From positions 9,909 to 55,695 of the forward strand of contig NW_019091553.1 of the NCBI RefSeq assembly GCF_001949145.1: a stretch of DNA of 45,787 nt. Direction: 5' to 3'. How positions within the stretch are numbered: position 1 is the first letter of the stretch; each line of letters opens with the position of its first letter. Positions 11,457 to 23,084 of this stretch are shown piece after piece. This DNA is from Acanthaster planci (lineage: Eukaryota; Echinodermata; Asteroidea; Valvatida; Acanthasteridae). The notes under the pieces are model-generated. The model did no database searches. It saw nothing but the letters and a program-made list of their open reading frames with translations, and had not been told where the DNA came from. Both the position numbers and the translations under genes were made by a program.

Positions 11457-14336
11457 CAGAGTAGCACTGTTATATTACACTTTGGGAGGGAAGGGACATT
11501 CCGGGTAACGAAGGTCTAAACTGAGCCCATTGAAAAACGAAAAATATTGTTTAGAAATAACGGTACCCGGGGAGCTGCCTATCTACAAGTAGTTGTGAGA
11601 AATGGTAGCTTTTCAGGGTGTACAGTCTGCTGATTGGCCGACCTGCTTGAGGGCTTTTCTGCTCATGAGACCCTCCATTTGAAACACATCCTTCAGGTAG
11701 TATAAAGTAAAGGTGATTAGATTCTGCCAGCAGGCCATTTTCATTATACCCGAAACAGAAATTCTAAGCTGGTGGGCCTAAGATGTTTACAAGCTGCATA
11801 TTTCATGGGCTTCCGATTTTGATCCTTGAGAGGACTTACGCATATTATTTAGGTGTGGGCAACTAATGAATATCAGTAGTCGTGGCGACTGTCAATAAAT
11901 AGTTGCGACTATTTGCATTGTTTATTTATCGATTAAAAAAACCATGTCCACGGTTGCATAACATTAAACGGGGTTAATTTTGGATGATGTCACACTTTGC
12001 ATTCTACTTTTTCATTTGGACGGTTGGACTTTTACGCTGTCGTGAATGAAATATGAGGCTGTTTTTTTAAATAATAATTTTTTTGTCAGAATCGCTTGTG
12101 ATATTCTTTCTTTGTTTCTCTGCATACTTACTACCACCTTTTGGAAGAAAACCTTAATCTTTCCGCAATGCGATCAATAACTTTGCAGAGGTGAAAAGCA
12201 CATGCCATTTACAATTATTATGCATTCAACAACATCCAACTGGTGCCCAACCCGCGACACAGTGCTACGATTGCAACAATGAAGGACAAGGACCAGTTTA
12301 TGGCTGGGTGGAGGCGCTGAATCGGGCTGGGTCCAGATGCATACTGCCTTGGGGCACAAATCTGTGGTGTAGCTTCGTATTTTATACAGTTGATTTTAAG
12401 AAAAGTTGCTTTTATGTGGCTATGCAGCATTCTGTCCAATAAGTTTAAAACTTATCGGACGAGGAGGATCATGGCTTTTATGACACTGCTTCTTTTCAAC
12501 AGTAAAGCAGTCATTAAAGGGGATGGGCTGTGCTGGGAAAATTTCTTGTGAAACATGCATCAACACATATATCACAAACACAGTGTGACAAAAATGCACT
12601 TTTCTTTATTCATCCCAGGATGGCAGGAACCATTTCTGTGTGTTTGAGAGGAAGTAAGTGGAACTTGTGTAATTTCAGTGATTTTTCAGTGGATGAGTCA
12701 AACATTGTTAGCTGCACAAACTTCCAAGAATGCCCAACTGTTTACAGAATAATTCCATCATAATGTGCAGCAGCCATCCATTTTAACACCAATGCTATTT
12801 AATGTGTTGTTTCTCTTAAATTCTTATGCGACTTGTACAGTGCACATGTACATGGCAAAACGTTATACGTATGACATGCACACTGTCATTGAATTGGCCC
12901 ATTGTATACATGTAGCGGTATGTGTGCCTGAAATTTTACACACAAGTTAACGGTGTACAATCGAACACTGTTACTACGAGCTCAAAGGGACTCTCTAAAA
13001 ACCTTGTCTTATGGTGAACCTTGTGTTATACGTGTTGACACTTATCCCATTTATAAAGCGCAAGCCTGGCGTCATGCACCAGCAAGCATTGCTATACACT
13101 ATGGCAATGTACATGTACTGCATGTATGTACTGTACTGTACAGTATAAACTGTATGCAGTGGATTAGTATTCGGTGTACATGTACCAGCCTTTAACTTTT
13201 TAATAAACTTTAACTGTATTTATCAATATGATTCGAATGAATAAAACTAAGGTTTTGAACACGCCTTCTTGTTTGACGCGACAGCAGGGAACAGTGGTAT
13301 AAGTGGCCGGCCGCACAGCGCGGCGTGGCAAAGCACAACCTGGAAACTGGTACCCGATGCTGCACTTAAAAAGGAACCAAAAAAGAGAAATATTTTAATA
13401 AATTTTAATAAAACCCCTTGGAATTGCATCTTTGGGTTTCAATTAACCTTATTTTAAATTTTTGATTTGCAATTTTAACCCATATTTTGATGCTTTTTTG
13501 GGGGGGTTTAATGCTAATGCATATTTGCATATTCATGAGCAGAACTATGATGTCATCCAAGGCACTGAATCTCAATATTGCACTGATTTGTGCACAGAAA
13601 ATTTATAGATTTTTTTAACTACTGCTATATGGCAGATTTCTTTTTTTTGGGCAATTTATTGCTGTGTAAGTATATAGCAGAAATCCTTTTCACAGAAATG
13701 TTCCCAGATAGCAAATTTGGAATTACCATGTCTTCCTGGATTTACAAAGCAAAAATGCCCTCACTTGTCCAGAAATGCTTGGTCAATTTTAATGTTTGAA
13801 AAAGTACACCGTTCAGTTCACGTAACTCAAAAAAGATGTCAAATAGTCTTCATACATGTACATTCTCACGGGGAACATCAGAACAGAGGACAGAGCTGCA
13901 AACCACCTACGCACCTGCAACAGCTCAAGGGAAATGTCCCGGATGCTGCATGACCATGTACACACAGAATGCATGTGCACAAATGGTGAGCGCTGTCATA
14001 TCACGTGCGGACAAGATCAGTGTTGACGTATCTCACAAGTTAAAAGGCTTAAAGTTTTATGTTCAAAAATACCTCCGTAACGCGAACAATGCCCACACCA
14101 TTATATCCACCATTATATCCACTTATTTTGAAGTTTCTGATTCAAAAATCCGCCTCCAAAATGCTTCAAACGGCGTTGAAAGTATCGGAAGTCTATATAG
14201 GGTTAGGAGTCTTCACTGTCAAGTGCATTTCTTTTCTCATGGGGACCAGTTGAATACACGTTGCATAAACCAACGTTACCTGAAACTGTAATCCTTGCTT
14301 TCAAGCTACATGTACTGAAGTCCAGGAAATTGTCCT
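11457..14336. other. non-coding stretch between transposons
   Basis: No gene is recognised. TACATGTA-type simple sequence occurs at about 12840-12850 and 13105-13190. A small fragment near 13258 ('aacacgcc') resembles part of the repeat at 27.29 and 28.37 kb. Short frames at 12191-12442, 12530-12763 and 13836-14291 look random. Confidence 0.45.
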
Positions 14337-15370
14337 TTGGCAGACTGTTTCATTCCAGAGTGGTGTCATGAAGCTCTGAATGTGAGGGAGCCCATGGAAG
14401 CTTCCAGTGCACATTTTGGTGCCGAAGCTACCAAGAGCAGCACCATCAACTCCAAGTCCTCTGATCCTGATTTTGACAATCTTCCTTTTGTCTGGGGTTC
14501 AATCCCCCCTGAAAGGAAGAAATGGATTTTTGACAAAATGAGGTTGAGATTGCAGGTTGTCTCACGTCGTAAATGGGATTTAGGGCACACAAAAGAAGCT
14601 GAGCACCAGATCAACCTTGAAGATGGCACTCCATTTTGGGAGAGATCACGAAGAGTGGCCCCTGCTGACTTCAAAGACTTGAGGCAACATCGGCAGCAGC
14701 TGTTAGACAACGGTATCATCAGAGTCATGCAGCCCATATGCTTCACCGATTGTGCTGGTTCGTAAGAAAATGGTAGCTTGCGGATGTGAATTGACTATCG
14801 TACACTCAACACACGCACAATCCCTGATCAGTATGCTGTCCCACTCATACAGGAGGTGATTGACTGTCTGAATGGCAGTAACTGGTTTTCTGTGATCGAC
14901 TTGAAATATGGTTTCTATCAGATACCCATGCATCAGGAAGACAAGGAGAAAACAGCGTTCATCTGTCCTTTGGGTTTCTACCAGTCACAGCGTATGCCTA
15001 AAAGTGTCAAGGGCGCACCAGCAACTTTCCAAAGGTTGATGGAAACTTGCATGTCAGGTATCACCATGACTAAAGTACTAGTGTACATGGATGATCTCAT
15101 CATATTTTGGTCGATCTCTAGACCAGATGGAAGAGAGACTTATGAGGGTTCTTGATCGCCTTGCACAGTTTGGACTGAAAATGTCTCCTTAGAAGTTTTA
15201 ACTCTGTTGTAGGTCTGTGAAGTATCTTGGACAAGTGGTCTCAGAGAAAGGTGTGCAGACCAATCCTGAGAACATGTGTGCTCTGGAGACATGGCCGAGA
15301 CCTTTGAATGTCAAGCTTGCAGGTTCGATCATTTCTTGGTTTTGCAGGCTATTTTCCTATCCTTATAGGC
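14337..15370 (+). pseudogene. gypsy-like reverse transcriptase (broken)
   Basis: Polyprotein fragment that would copy element RNA into DNA. The 14337-14765 frame holds the region just before the palm, including a WERSRR-type strand. The 14856-15155 frame contains 'FSVIDLKYGFYQIPM', 'KTAFICPLGFYQ' and the active-site YMDD at 15083-15094. The frame then shifts. 'SVKYLGQVVSEKG' follows at about 15214, and a further shift occurs in the 'SFLGFAGYF' segment before the deletion. Stops at 14763 and about 15153 show that it is dead. Confidence 0.85.
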
Positions 15371-15384
15371 AGACCAAAGCAACA

Positions 15385-16252
15385 ATAAGTCCATCTTGGT
15401 GGTGACTGATCACTTTACTAGATACGCCCAGGCATTTCCTACTAAAGACCAAAGGGCTTGCACTGTAGCTACGGTCTTATGGGAGAACTTCTGTGTTTAC
15501 TACGGACTGCCCTAACGTCTCCACTCCCACCAAGGGCATGATTTTAAGAGCAAGGCTGTGAAGGAGTTGATGCTTCTTCTACCATAAAGTATCAAGAAAT
15601 CACGTACGACACCCTACCATCCCCAAGGTGATCCTCAGCCAGAGCGCTTCAACTGTACATGTACTTTGCTGAATATGCTCCAAACCTTAGAGGATGAGAA
15701 GAAAGCCAACTGGAGTAAGTATATCAGTGCATTGGTCCGTGCATACAATTGCACAAGCATGACAGCACAGGTTTTTCACCTTATTTCCTTCTGTTTGGCA
15801 GAGGCGAGACTCCCAGTGGATTTGCATCTCGGTGTGAACCACGACAGGTTTTCCCACAGCGACCATGTCCAATATGTCAAGGGCCTCAGAGAACAACTAG
15901 CGAGGGCATATCACCTGGCAACCAAAGAGTCGGCTAAGTCGGCTTATGTCATGATGGACGTGTGCAAGGAAATGACTTGACAGCTGGAGATCAGGTTCTA
16001 GTCCGAAATCTTGGTCTAGAAGGAAAGCACAAGATTGACGATCACTGGGACTCGACAGTTCACTTAGTTGTAGACCGGATCAGTCCAGCTATGTCAGTCT
16101 ATCGCGTCAAACCAGAGACTGGTGATGAGCGTGTCCGAACCCTACACAGAAATATCCTGTTGCCCATCGACTATCTTAATGGTGAAGAGTCCCACCATTC
16201 AGGCACCAAACCAAATCATCCCGTCACGAGAGCCACAGCTAAGGTTTCATAA
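15385..16252 (+). pseudogene. gypsy-like integrase core and C-terminal domain (broken)
   Basis: The fragment opens with 'VVTDHFTRYAQAFPT', the first catalytic Asp region of retroviral-type integrases. It continues through stops to 'TTPYHPQGD', the usual third-motif region. The 15666-15980 frame holds the helical end of the core, and 15962-16252 a small C-terminal barrel-like region ('GDQVLVRNLG', 'YRVKPETGD'). The stop near 15514 and frame changes mean no functional enzyme. The HHCC zinc finger is absent because of the deletion upstream. Confidence 0.8.
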
Positions 16253-16375
16253 TGTCCATCTGATTCGTCAGGGAGTCCAGATTCCAGTGATGATGAATTG
16301 GTTGTAGTCATCCCCAAACAACTGCTGCAATCCTGACTTAATGCAGAGGCCCCAGAGTTTGTCCCTCTGACACAA

Positions 16376-16762
16376 GTGGGTGAACCAATCCTAGAATATC
16401 CTGCACCTTCTTGTGAGGAAGTTCGTGATGTTGAGGAAAACCCATCCTCTGAACAGCTTTCGTCTCCTTGTGGGGAAATCCTGGATGACATCGAAGAGCC
16501 GTCTAGAATCCCAATGGCATCTCCAGTGTCATTGAACCTTTCCCTGCCTGACACTGATTCAACAGAGGCGCCCACAGCAGATAGTCCTGTCATTTCACCA
16601 GCACCTGTTACCTCTCCATCAAGTGCTCACGACAATGAACAACCTCCTCAGCACATCCCTGATGGAGTGCATCCTCCATCGATTGAGGATTCTCAATCAG
16701 GCAAACCTGCCGCAAGTCCAATAACTACTCAGCCAACTATTACGGACACTCCTACTCTTTAG
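16376..16762 (+). CDS. Pro/Ser/Glu-rich C-terminal tail of the gypsy-like element
   Basis: A 128-residue open frame rich in Pro, Ser, Glu and Thr, with no domain I recognise. Its position directly after the integrase C-terminal segment, and the matching drop in complexity, suggest the polyprotein tail rather than a separate gene. It may have begun in the same frame as the preceding segment before a stop arose around 16250-16340. The opposite-strand frame over 16216-16593 is a shadow. Confidence 0.45.
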   Translation: MGEPILEYPAPSCEEVRDVEENPSSEQLSSPCGEILDDIEEPSRIPMASPVSLNLSLPDTDSTEAPTADSPVISPAPVTSPSSAHDNEQPPQHIPDGVHPPSIEDSQSGKPAASPITTQPTITDTPTL

Positions 16763-18296
16763 TCGAGTTTTGTTAGACGGTCAACTCGGGTGTCAAGACC
16801 AAGATGTAACCCCGTCCCAAGAGGAGGTCTTTGGTTACAATTTCAAATTTTATTTCTTTATGATTATGTTTTCCTTTTGCATACTTAAATTGTTCTTTCC
16901 TGGACTTTTGACTTTTCCACTGGTAAGCAGTATTCCAGTGTTTAACCTTTGATCTATTGCCGATTCCTTTTGTCAAATAGCCTGCTCTTCCTTCAGTTTA
17001 TCTTTAATATTCCTGCTTTCCTAGGAGATCACAGGATGCTCTTTGTATCCACTGCCTTTGACTAGTCTCTGACTAGTACACTAGTGCGTACACTCCCAGT
17101 AAACTTTTCAGGAGATCAGCAGGGTGTTGGAACACTTAGTCCCTAGTTGTTGTTCATACCTTACTCAAGCTGTGAAAGCCATGAACTTCTGCTGAGTGCT
17201 CATCTGCCTAGATACTAAATGACCAATCAGTATTAGGTCATGTGTGACATTTTAAAGCTGTCCAATGAGAGCCTGAGCTAGTCATGTGGGAAGGGCATTT
17301 TCTGGGTGGCAGTTTGCCCCACAGTTTTGGCAAGCCTGGCATTCCAAACTTTGACATTGTGTTGACTACATACCTGCCGAATTTTGTCTGCGCTCTGCAC
17401 TATTTTCCTTTGGACTGGAGGACCTCAAAATCCAAGTCTTTCCCTTATGTTCAGGAGTCTTGGCTGTCTATCTTAGGTATGGTCACTTTGAGTTCCTAAT
17501 TATATCATTTTATACTATTGTGTACCTTTTCTGGGGTTTAGTCATTGCATTTTTCACTATGACTCTTACAAATTGTAAAAAGAAGTGTACCGATTGATTT
17601 TATGAAGTCTGGACTTTGGGATATTTTGAGAAGTCCAAGCAAATTTATGATGTTGAAGGTTTTGGTACATGTATCTCGTCATTTCCACTAGCCAGTAATG
17701 TTCTGACACTAGATCCAAAAGAGGTGTTTCCCCAGAAAGCTTTACTTTTACGTTTAGTTTAAGACGTGTTTAGCGAATTATTTGAGGTGGTTTGAGTGTA
17801 CTTTCCAATCACTTTGACTTATAACTTAGTGGAGGCTGGGAATAAGTTGTGCCCTTCAATGCATTGAGAAATATGAGCAGATTTTGAATATACAGAGTGT
17901 GTGCATGTAAGTCAGGACTCATCACCCATCACATCCACGGTGTAAGTGACAGACTGACTGTAGTCCTAGAGTTTGGACTGATGCTTTTGTAATGTTTTTC
18001 CGATGACTATGGTCTATTTGAACAGGGTTTGTGAATATTCAATAGATTCTGATGTATGTTAAATTCATCAGAAGTAAGATATATATAAATTGTCTCTTGG
18101 TCAAGCCTTAGATTTTGTATTTATATATACCTACATTGTATATATAACCAGTCTGATTAAGAGTTGGAGCTTTCCTGGATTGATTCCTATATGGTACCTC
18201 ATGATGTGTGGGACTGAGAAATGTATTCCCAGGGAAATCCTGTCTTGTTTTAAGATTTGTTCTAGGTCAATGCCTCAGATATTTCTCTTTCATATA
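16763..18296. other. possible 3' end of the gypsy-like element, then unassigned sequence
   Basis: If the purine tract at about 16819 is real, a 3' LTR should start within about 20 bases. No matching copy exists upstream of 14337 that I can see, so its end cannot be set. The 71-codon frame at 17284-17499 resembles nothing known to me. A short AT run (about 18079-18140) precedes the SINE cluster. Confidence 0.35.
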
Positions 18297-18440
18297 ATGG
18301 TTTTGCCCTTACCCAACGTATATTTATAAGCACTGTATGCTCAGTGCTTGTCCGAGAGCTTGCGAAAAAAACCTGACAAGCTTACTCGGATGGGACTCGA
18401 ACCCACGAGTCAAATGAAGCAGCGGGTACCGCGAACTATC
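18297..18440 (-). mobile_element. tRNA-derived SINE, inverted and internally deleted copy
   Basis: Matches the plus-strand copy next door in reverse complement: 18336-18407 corresponds to about 18615-18690, and 18408-18438 to 18512-18543. The anticodon-side half and about 70 bp of body are missing between B box and body. The B-box remnant 'gggactcgaaccc' lies at about 18391-18403. The two copies sit head to head. Confidence 0.75.
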
Positions 18441-18770
18441 AATATACATTGGGTAAGGGCAAAACCGTTATATATAATTAACATCTCCCCAACGCAAAAA
18501 TACATCTTGAAAATAGTTCGCGGTACCCGCTGCTTCATTTGACTCCGACCGGCCAGCTGACCCCGGCAAGCTCGGTGGTCGAGTGGTTAAGACATCTGCA
18601 CTAGTAAGCAGGAGGTCGTGGGTTCGAGTCCCATCTGAGTAAGCTTGTGAGGTTTTTTTCGCAAGCTCTCGGACAAGCACTGAGCATACCGTGCCTATTA
18701 ATATACGTTGGGTAAGGGCAAAACCGTTATTTATAATTAACATCTCCCCAACGCAAAAATCTTGAAAAAA
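18441..18770 (+). mobile_element. tRNA-derived SINE core flanked by 70-bp direct repeats
   Basis: The core has a Pol III A-box-like 'gtggtcgagtgg' (18575-18586) and a B box 'ggttcgagtcc' (18621-18631), with a tRNA-like anticodon stem 'tctgc'/'gcagg' between them. The body (18510-18560) carries 'tagttcgcggtacccgctg'. Almost the same 70-base segment stands at both ends (18441-18513 and 18700-18770), each with 'gggtaagggcaaaaccgtta' and 'aacatctccccaacgc'. Copies of the core plus this segment recur at 21995-22225 and 29395-29600, so this is a family. Confidence 0.8.
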
Positions 18771-20255
18771 GGGTATTTTATTGTGAGGTTTTCCTACACA
18801 ATGTACAGCTACTAAAGCACGTAACTCATAGAAAGTCGGTTGCGTTGGTCTGACCCTGTAAATGTGGTTATATTAGTAATGTGGCATGGACCACTATGCT
18901 CTCTATCTTAGTTACTGGACTCTATGTTCTGAAAGAGGGTGCCGGACGGGGGTTTCTGTAGTCCACCTAAAGAGCTGTCCCCAGGCCTCTCTGCCACCAA
19001 GCAACATATATTGTGACTTGCAGACACAGCACAAGTACACCAAGGCATCTGCGGTACTAATCACCAGCATCAACCTTGCAAGATCCGCAAGTATTCTTTT
19101 GGGTTACATTTCTTCTGCTGAACTTTGCCCTTCACTTTTGCCGACTGCCTACACTACACAACGGACTCCTGTCGTCCCACCTTGAAACAACTCGTCGCAA
19201 CTCATCTGTGCATCTAGAACATAGGTGCCAAATTTTTTTTCTTGAGCTCAAAGTGTATTTTAACTTAGCAGGATCCTGCATTTTCTGTAAACCTCATATT
19301 TCAATTTGTGGCCATCTGAATTGGTGTTCTCTGCATTTACTTTGTATTTCTCGTATTGATTGGCTCGGCCGTTTCCCTCCAATAAAGCAAAATCTCTTTT
19401 GTATCATAAATCTTGAATTATGTGAAGTCAAGAGTTTTTTCAAAGGGAATTAAAATAATATGAAATTTGGTTCCTGCTATTTTGAAATGTGAACCACGGG
19501 TTACACATGGGTACCAAAAACATTGTACTCAGACATTGAGAGGCCATAAAAGAAAAATCATTTTCCTTTGCTTGCCACACAGAGGTCCTAAAAAGTTTTT
19601 CAGCTAAAAAATGATGGGTCATATCAGATGTGCTGTGATACTAGTACTGTAGGATTTGGCATGGAAGTTTAACCAGTTAACATGGTTAACATCAGATTTT
19701 CTTACCTGAAAAAGCTGCTAGGGACAGGACTTTACCTGTATATTCTTTGACCTTGCAACTATGCTTGGACACAATCAAGCACAACACATTAATATGTGAA
19801 CCGTGGAAATGAAGAAATTCATTAAACGAGAGTACATGTACACATTATGGAACAAATATGGAAAATTACATGTATGTGTGTTGACATGTCATCCGGCATC
19901 AAGTGGTTAATGACTGCATGAGTACATTTAGATGCAAGTCCAAGGATGCAGTTTTCAACTTACCAGAAAATCTGCACTGAAACGACTGATACTGTAGGTT
20001 CTGCACACAAAGCTTTCACGTACATGCAGCTATGGAGTTCCACACAGTGGCACAGTATCCCACATCTGTCAACATAACAAAACTAAGTTTGCATGATAAA
20101 TACCCGGTACAGTAGAAATGGACAGTACAGTATACTGAACATGAAAAGGAATGCAAATAAATGTATGAAAATGCTACACTCTCAAGATGGTATGACTAGC
20201 TTCCCAGAATAAAGATATTGACAAATGGGAAGAGTCACCAACCTACATGTAGGGC
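18771..20255. other. unassigned non-coding stretch
   Basis: Nothing recognised. Frames at 18886-19185 and 19076-19453 show no family resemblance. TACATGTA simple sequence occurs at about 19835-19875. Confidence 0.45.
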
Positions 20256-20320
20256 TAGGTAGCCCCTTTGGTAGAGCACTGCTATGGTATTCCAGAGGCG
20301 CAGTTCAAATCCCACTCATC
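20256..20320 (+). mobile_element. tRNA-derived SINE remnant
   Basis: An A-box-like 'tggtagagcact' (20269-20280) and a B-box-like 'gttcaaatccc' (20303-20313) lie at the spacing of a tRNA head. The surrounding sequence does not form a full tRNA with a paired acceptor stem, so a SINE head is more likely than a working tRNA gene. Confidence 0.55.
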
Positions 20321-21800
20321 TTTATAAAGTTTATTAAAGGGGAACCTCCAGCTACATTTGTACACTGTACATGTACAGTGTATTGCACTATACGGTAGGG
20401 TTTGTAGACTACATGTGTCACATGTATGATTTAACAAAAAGGTACAGTACATAAAGTACATGTGTATGTTCATGTACATTACTGTTACACTGAACAAATG
20501 GGAGAGATCACCTGCTAGATGTGTTAAGAGTGTACATGACATGTACAGGTACAATGTACCAACCCTGTTTTCAAAGCGCAATATGGTTGTGCATGTGCAT
20601 GACATTTTCTTCGGTCGATTTGGTTGACTTGACCATGATAACACGTCCTGTTGTGTGAGTCAGCCCCCCTTAAGCTGGCACCATACAAGACCATGCTGCT
20701 CATTTTGTGGGACACCCCGCTCAGGGTTACAAAAATTAACTACATGTATTCAATTACGTGTTTTTTCCTCTTGTGTGAGGTTTTTAATTATGAAAATACA
20801 TGATTTGACCTGTTCTTTGACATGTACATGACGTGGTACTTATGTTTGGTAAAACATGTGCTGATGATATTCCAATGCATGGCATTGTGAATCCCATCCC
20901 ATCTTGGCAATGTACACAACACCGATATTGGAAAACATCGCCAAAGTGAATTGGATCACACCATTACGGTGTAGGGGTGCACTCTTAGAACAATTTACAT
21001 GTACCACCATTTCATGCCTGTTATACCTTGAAAATTAAAATGAATAAAATTCGATATATTGATATAAAAACCGACATATCGGTATCCATGATATCGGCCC
21101 AAATATGATATCGACGGTGCCTATCAAGTACATGTATGAGTCCAAGTCAAGAGTCACAATGGTCAAGTCAAAGTCCGAGTCATAAGTCACCTTTGTTGTT
21201 GTATTGGGAACACAAGCAGAAATGAACAAGTTTTTCCTTTGTAGAATTTGCATTCTGCACTTGATCTTAAATTTGCATTTCTCTTAAATTTGATGAACCC
21301 CAAATTGACTACTATTGGAATGGATGCCAAGACTGATCTTCGTGTTTTCACATGCGCACAGACCGTACCAACATTAGATCGTCAGACCTCATAACCAGTT
21401 GCAACTGAGATTCTTTGAATAGCAATAACGGTACATGTGATTTGAAGCTTAGCTCGGCAGGGAACCAGTCTGCATCCAACAAGAATAGTCTGTTAACAAA
21501 GACATCATTGTGTATTAACCCTTGACGACGGGAATTTCTTTCCGAAAGCCGACTCCAAGAATTCCAGCCTCGCTTGGCCACGAAGGCTACCTGCCAAACT
21601 GCAAATTCTCGGTTTGTGGCTGAGCGTGTTCTGCACGCTTTGAATTACACAGTGAAAAGGCTGATTGTTCGGTGGCATGCGGCTCTACTCAAGCTTCCAC
21701 ATTCCCGTTGCCTCTTTTCAAAGTGGGGACTATTGTAAAGCTGGTGATTATGATGCAAATTCAGTCTTTTCATTTCTGGGCTACACACAAAGGCCAATCA
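20321..21800. other. unassigned non-coding stretch
   Basis: No gene recognised. It contains TACATGTA-type simple sequence (20360-20380, 20455-20480, 20530-20560) and a degenerate 'aagtc/gagtc' patch at 21130-21190 that mirrors the 738-805 patch. Confidence 0.45.
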
Positions 21801-21802
21801 CC

Positions 21803-21930
21803 GTAGAGTCGACTCCCGTTATTACAAGCTTGGTCATCACGATAACCCGGATGCAATGAGCATATTCTCCCAGTTCCGAACAATTTGTGTTCATTGCTAT
21901 GGAGAAATATTTGGTTATTACGTACACGAA
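21803..21930. mobile_element. pogo-like element fragment, second copy
   Basis: 'gagtcgactcccgttattac' at 21805-21824 matches the end of the 9551-10795 element. 'cattgctatggagaaatat' (about 21891-21910) matches its subterminal region at about 9648-9667. Only one end is seen; the right end is missing or overwritten by the SINE that follows. Confidence 0.6.
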
Positions 21931-21994
21931 TATTGCGAGACTCCGCCTACAACGATTTAGCCAACCCCATACAAGCAAAAGTATTGTTCACAAT

Positions 21995-22225
21995 ATATTG
22001 TTCAGCTTGCGAAAAAATTCATGAACTTACTCAGGTGGGACTCAAACCCACAACCTCCTGCTTACTAGTGCATATGTCTTGACTACTTGACCACTAAGCT
22101 TATGGGGTCAGCTTGCCGGTCCAATACAGATGAACCTGTAGCAGTGGGTACTGCATATTATTTTCAAGATGTACATGTACTTTGCATAGGGGAGATGTTA
22201 ATTTTAATTACCAGTTTTGCCATTC
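21995..22225 (-). mobile_element. tRNA-derived SINE, full-length reverse copy
   Basis: In reverse complement this copy has, in order: the 70-base segment (22170-22225), body ('cagtacccactgct' type), the tRNA-like head with its B box (22039-22051 on the plus strand as 'gggactcaaaccc'), and the 'ttttttcgcaagct' end (about 22000-22015). It keeps the anticodon stem lost from the 18.3-kb copy, at about 80-85% identity by eye to the 18.5-kb copy. Confidence 0.75.
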
Positions 22226-22236
22226 TCCCATCTCCC

Positions 22237-22711
22237 TAGTCTAGCCCCAAGACTGGTTTTACTGTTTCGGCCAGTGCACCGTACGTGCAGGCAACATGTG
22301 CTGGCGAGCACAGCCAAATGCTACTACCAGAAGAGGGCGCTATATTCATAAGAGACAACCCGTCAGAAAACCAGTCTTGTAGAATCTGGCAGGCTTACTT
22401 AAAAATTCTGAGCATACCTCATGCACTAAAACTGCAACGAATAATTGCTCATGCGCACTGCAGTCTGCATGGCGCGCAGTCTTCAGCAGTGCGTACTGGT
22501 ATTATTATTCATGAACTTGAGAGCGTGACGTACACATGCTCGGAATTTTTCACGTAAGCCTGCCAGATTCTACAAGACTGGTTTTCTAGCAGGTTGTCTC
22601 TTGTAAATATAGCGCCCTCTACTGGTAGTGCTATTCGGCTGAGCTTGTCAGCACATGTCGCCTGCACAGTGCACCAGCCAAAATGGTAAAACCAGTCTTG
22701 GGGCAAGACTA
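22237..22711. mobile_element. Mutator-like MITE with long inverted arms and 9-bp target duplication
   Basis: The arms (22237-about 22415 and about 22535-22711) are inverted copies about 175 bp long. Ends are 'tagtctagccccaagactgg' and its near-exact inverse. Both flanks carry 'ccatctccc' (22228-22236 and 22712-22720). Long arms plus a 9-bp duplication are typical of Mutator-like elements. The centre is non-coding. Caution: both flanks resemble the SINE tail segment, so the direct repeat could in part be inherited. Confidence 0.7.
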
Positions 22712-23084
22712 CCATCTCCCCTACACAAAGTACAGTGGTTATATAGGTTATATATTTGTATAATTTTTGTGGTACATGTAGTACGTGTGAAGCTATTCAA
22801 AGAGCTTAAATGATGTAAATGATATCTCTGTGGGTGCTTTACTTCAGGAGATATGGCTGTCCAAACAAAACAGATCAAGCTACATTGGACATAAGTTTGT
22901 TAACTCGTATCTCAAAAGCTAGGTGGCCAAATGACATGAAATTTGGGTTCTCGGGTTTCTCATGGAATCCAATAAGCACACCGCATTTGGTTTCAATCTG
23001 TGCCAGTCAGGTCCAAAAGCATGTTGAATTTGACAAGGCATGACCCAGTATATGCAGTACCAGACTACCATGACTTTCGTATAG

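Larger units (their letters stand above)
14337..16762 (+). mobile_element. degenerate Ty3/gypsy-like LTR retrotransposon, internal part
   Basis: Order on the plus strand is reverse transcriptase, then integrase, then a Pro/Ser/Glu-rich tail, as in Ty3/gypsy elements. No gag or protease is recognised. A deletion near 15370 joins the end of the RT/connection segment to the integrase core, removing RNase H and the integrase zinc finger. Several stops and frameshifts interrupt the rest. A purine-rich stretch 'aagaggaggt' (about 16819-16828) could be the polypurine tract. No pair of LTRs could be matched by eye. Confidence 0.85.

Noticed and set aside
16216-16593. 125-residue minus-strand frame
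   Set aside because: It is antisense to the Pro/Ser/Glu-rich tail of the gypsy-like element.
18569-18645. Possible tRNA gene
   Set aside because: A and B boxes are present, but the anticodon loop has eight bases, the acceptor stem does not pair, and the sequence recurs as part of a SINE family.
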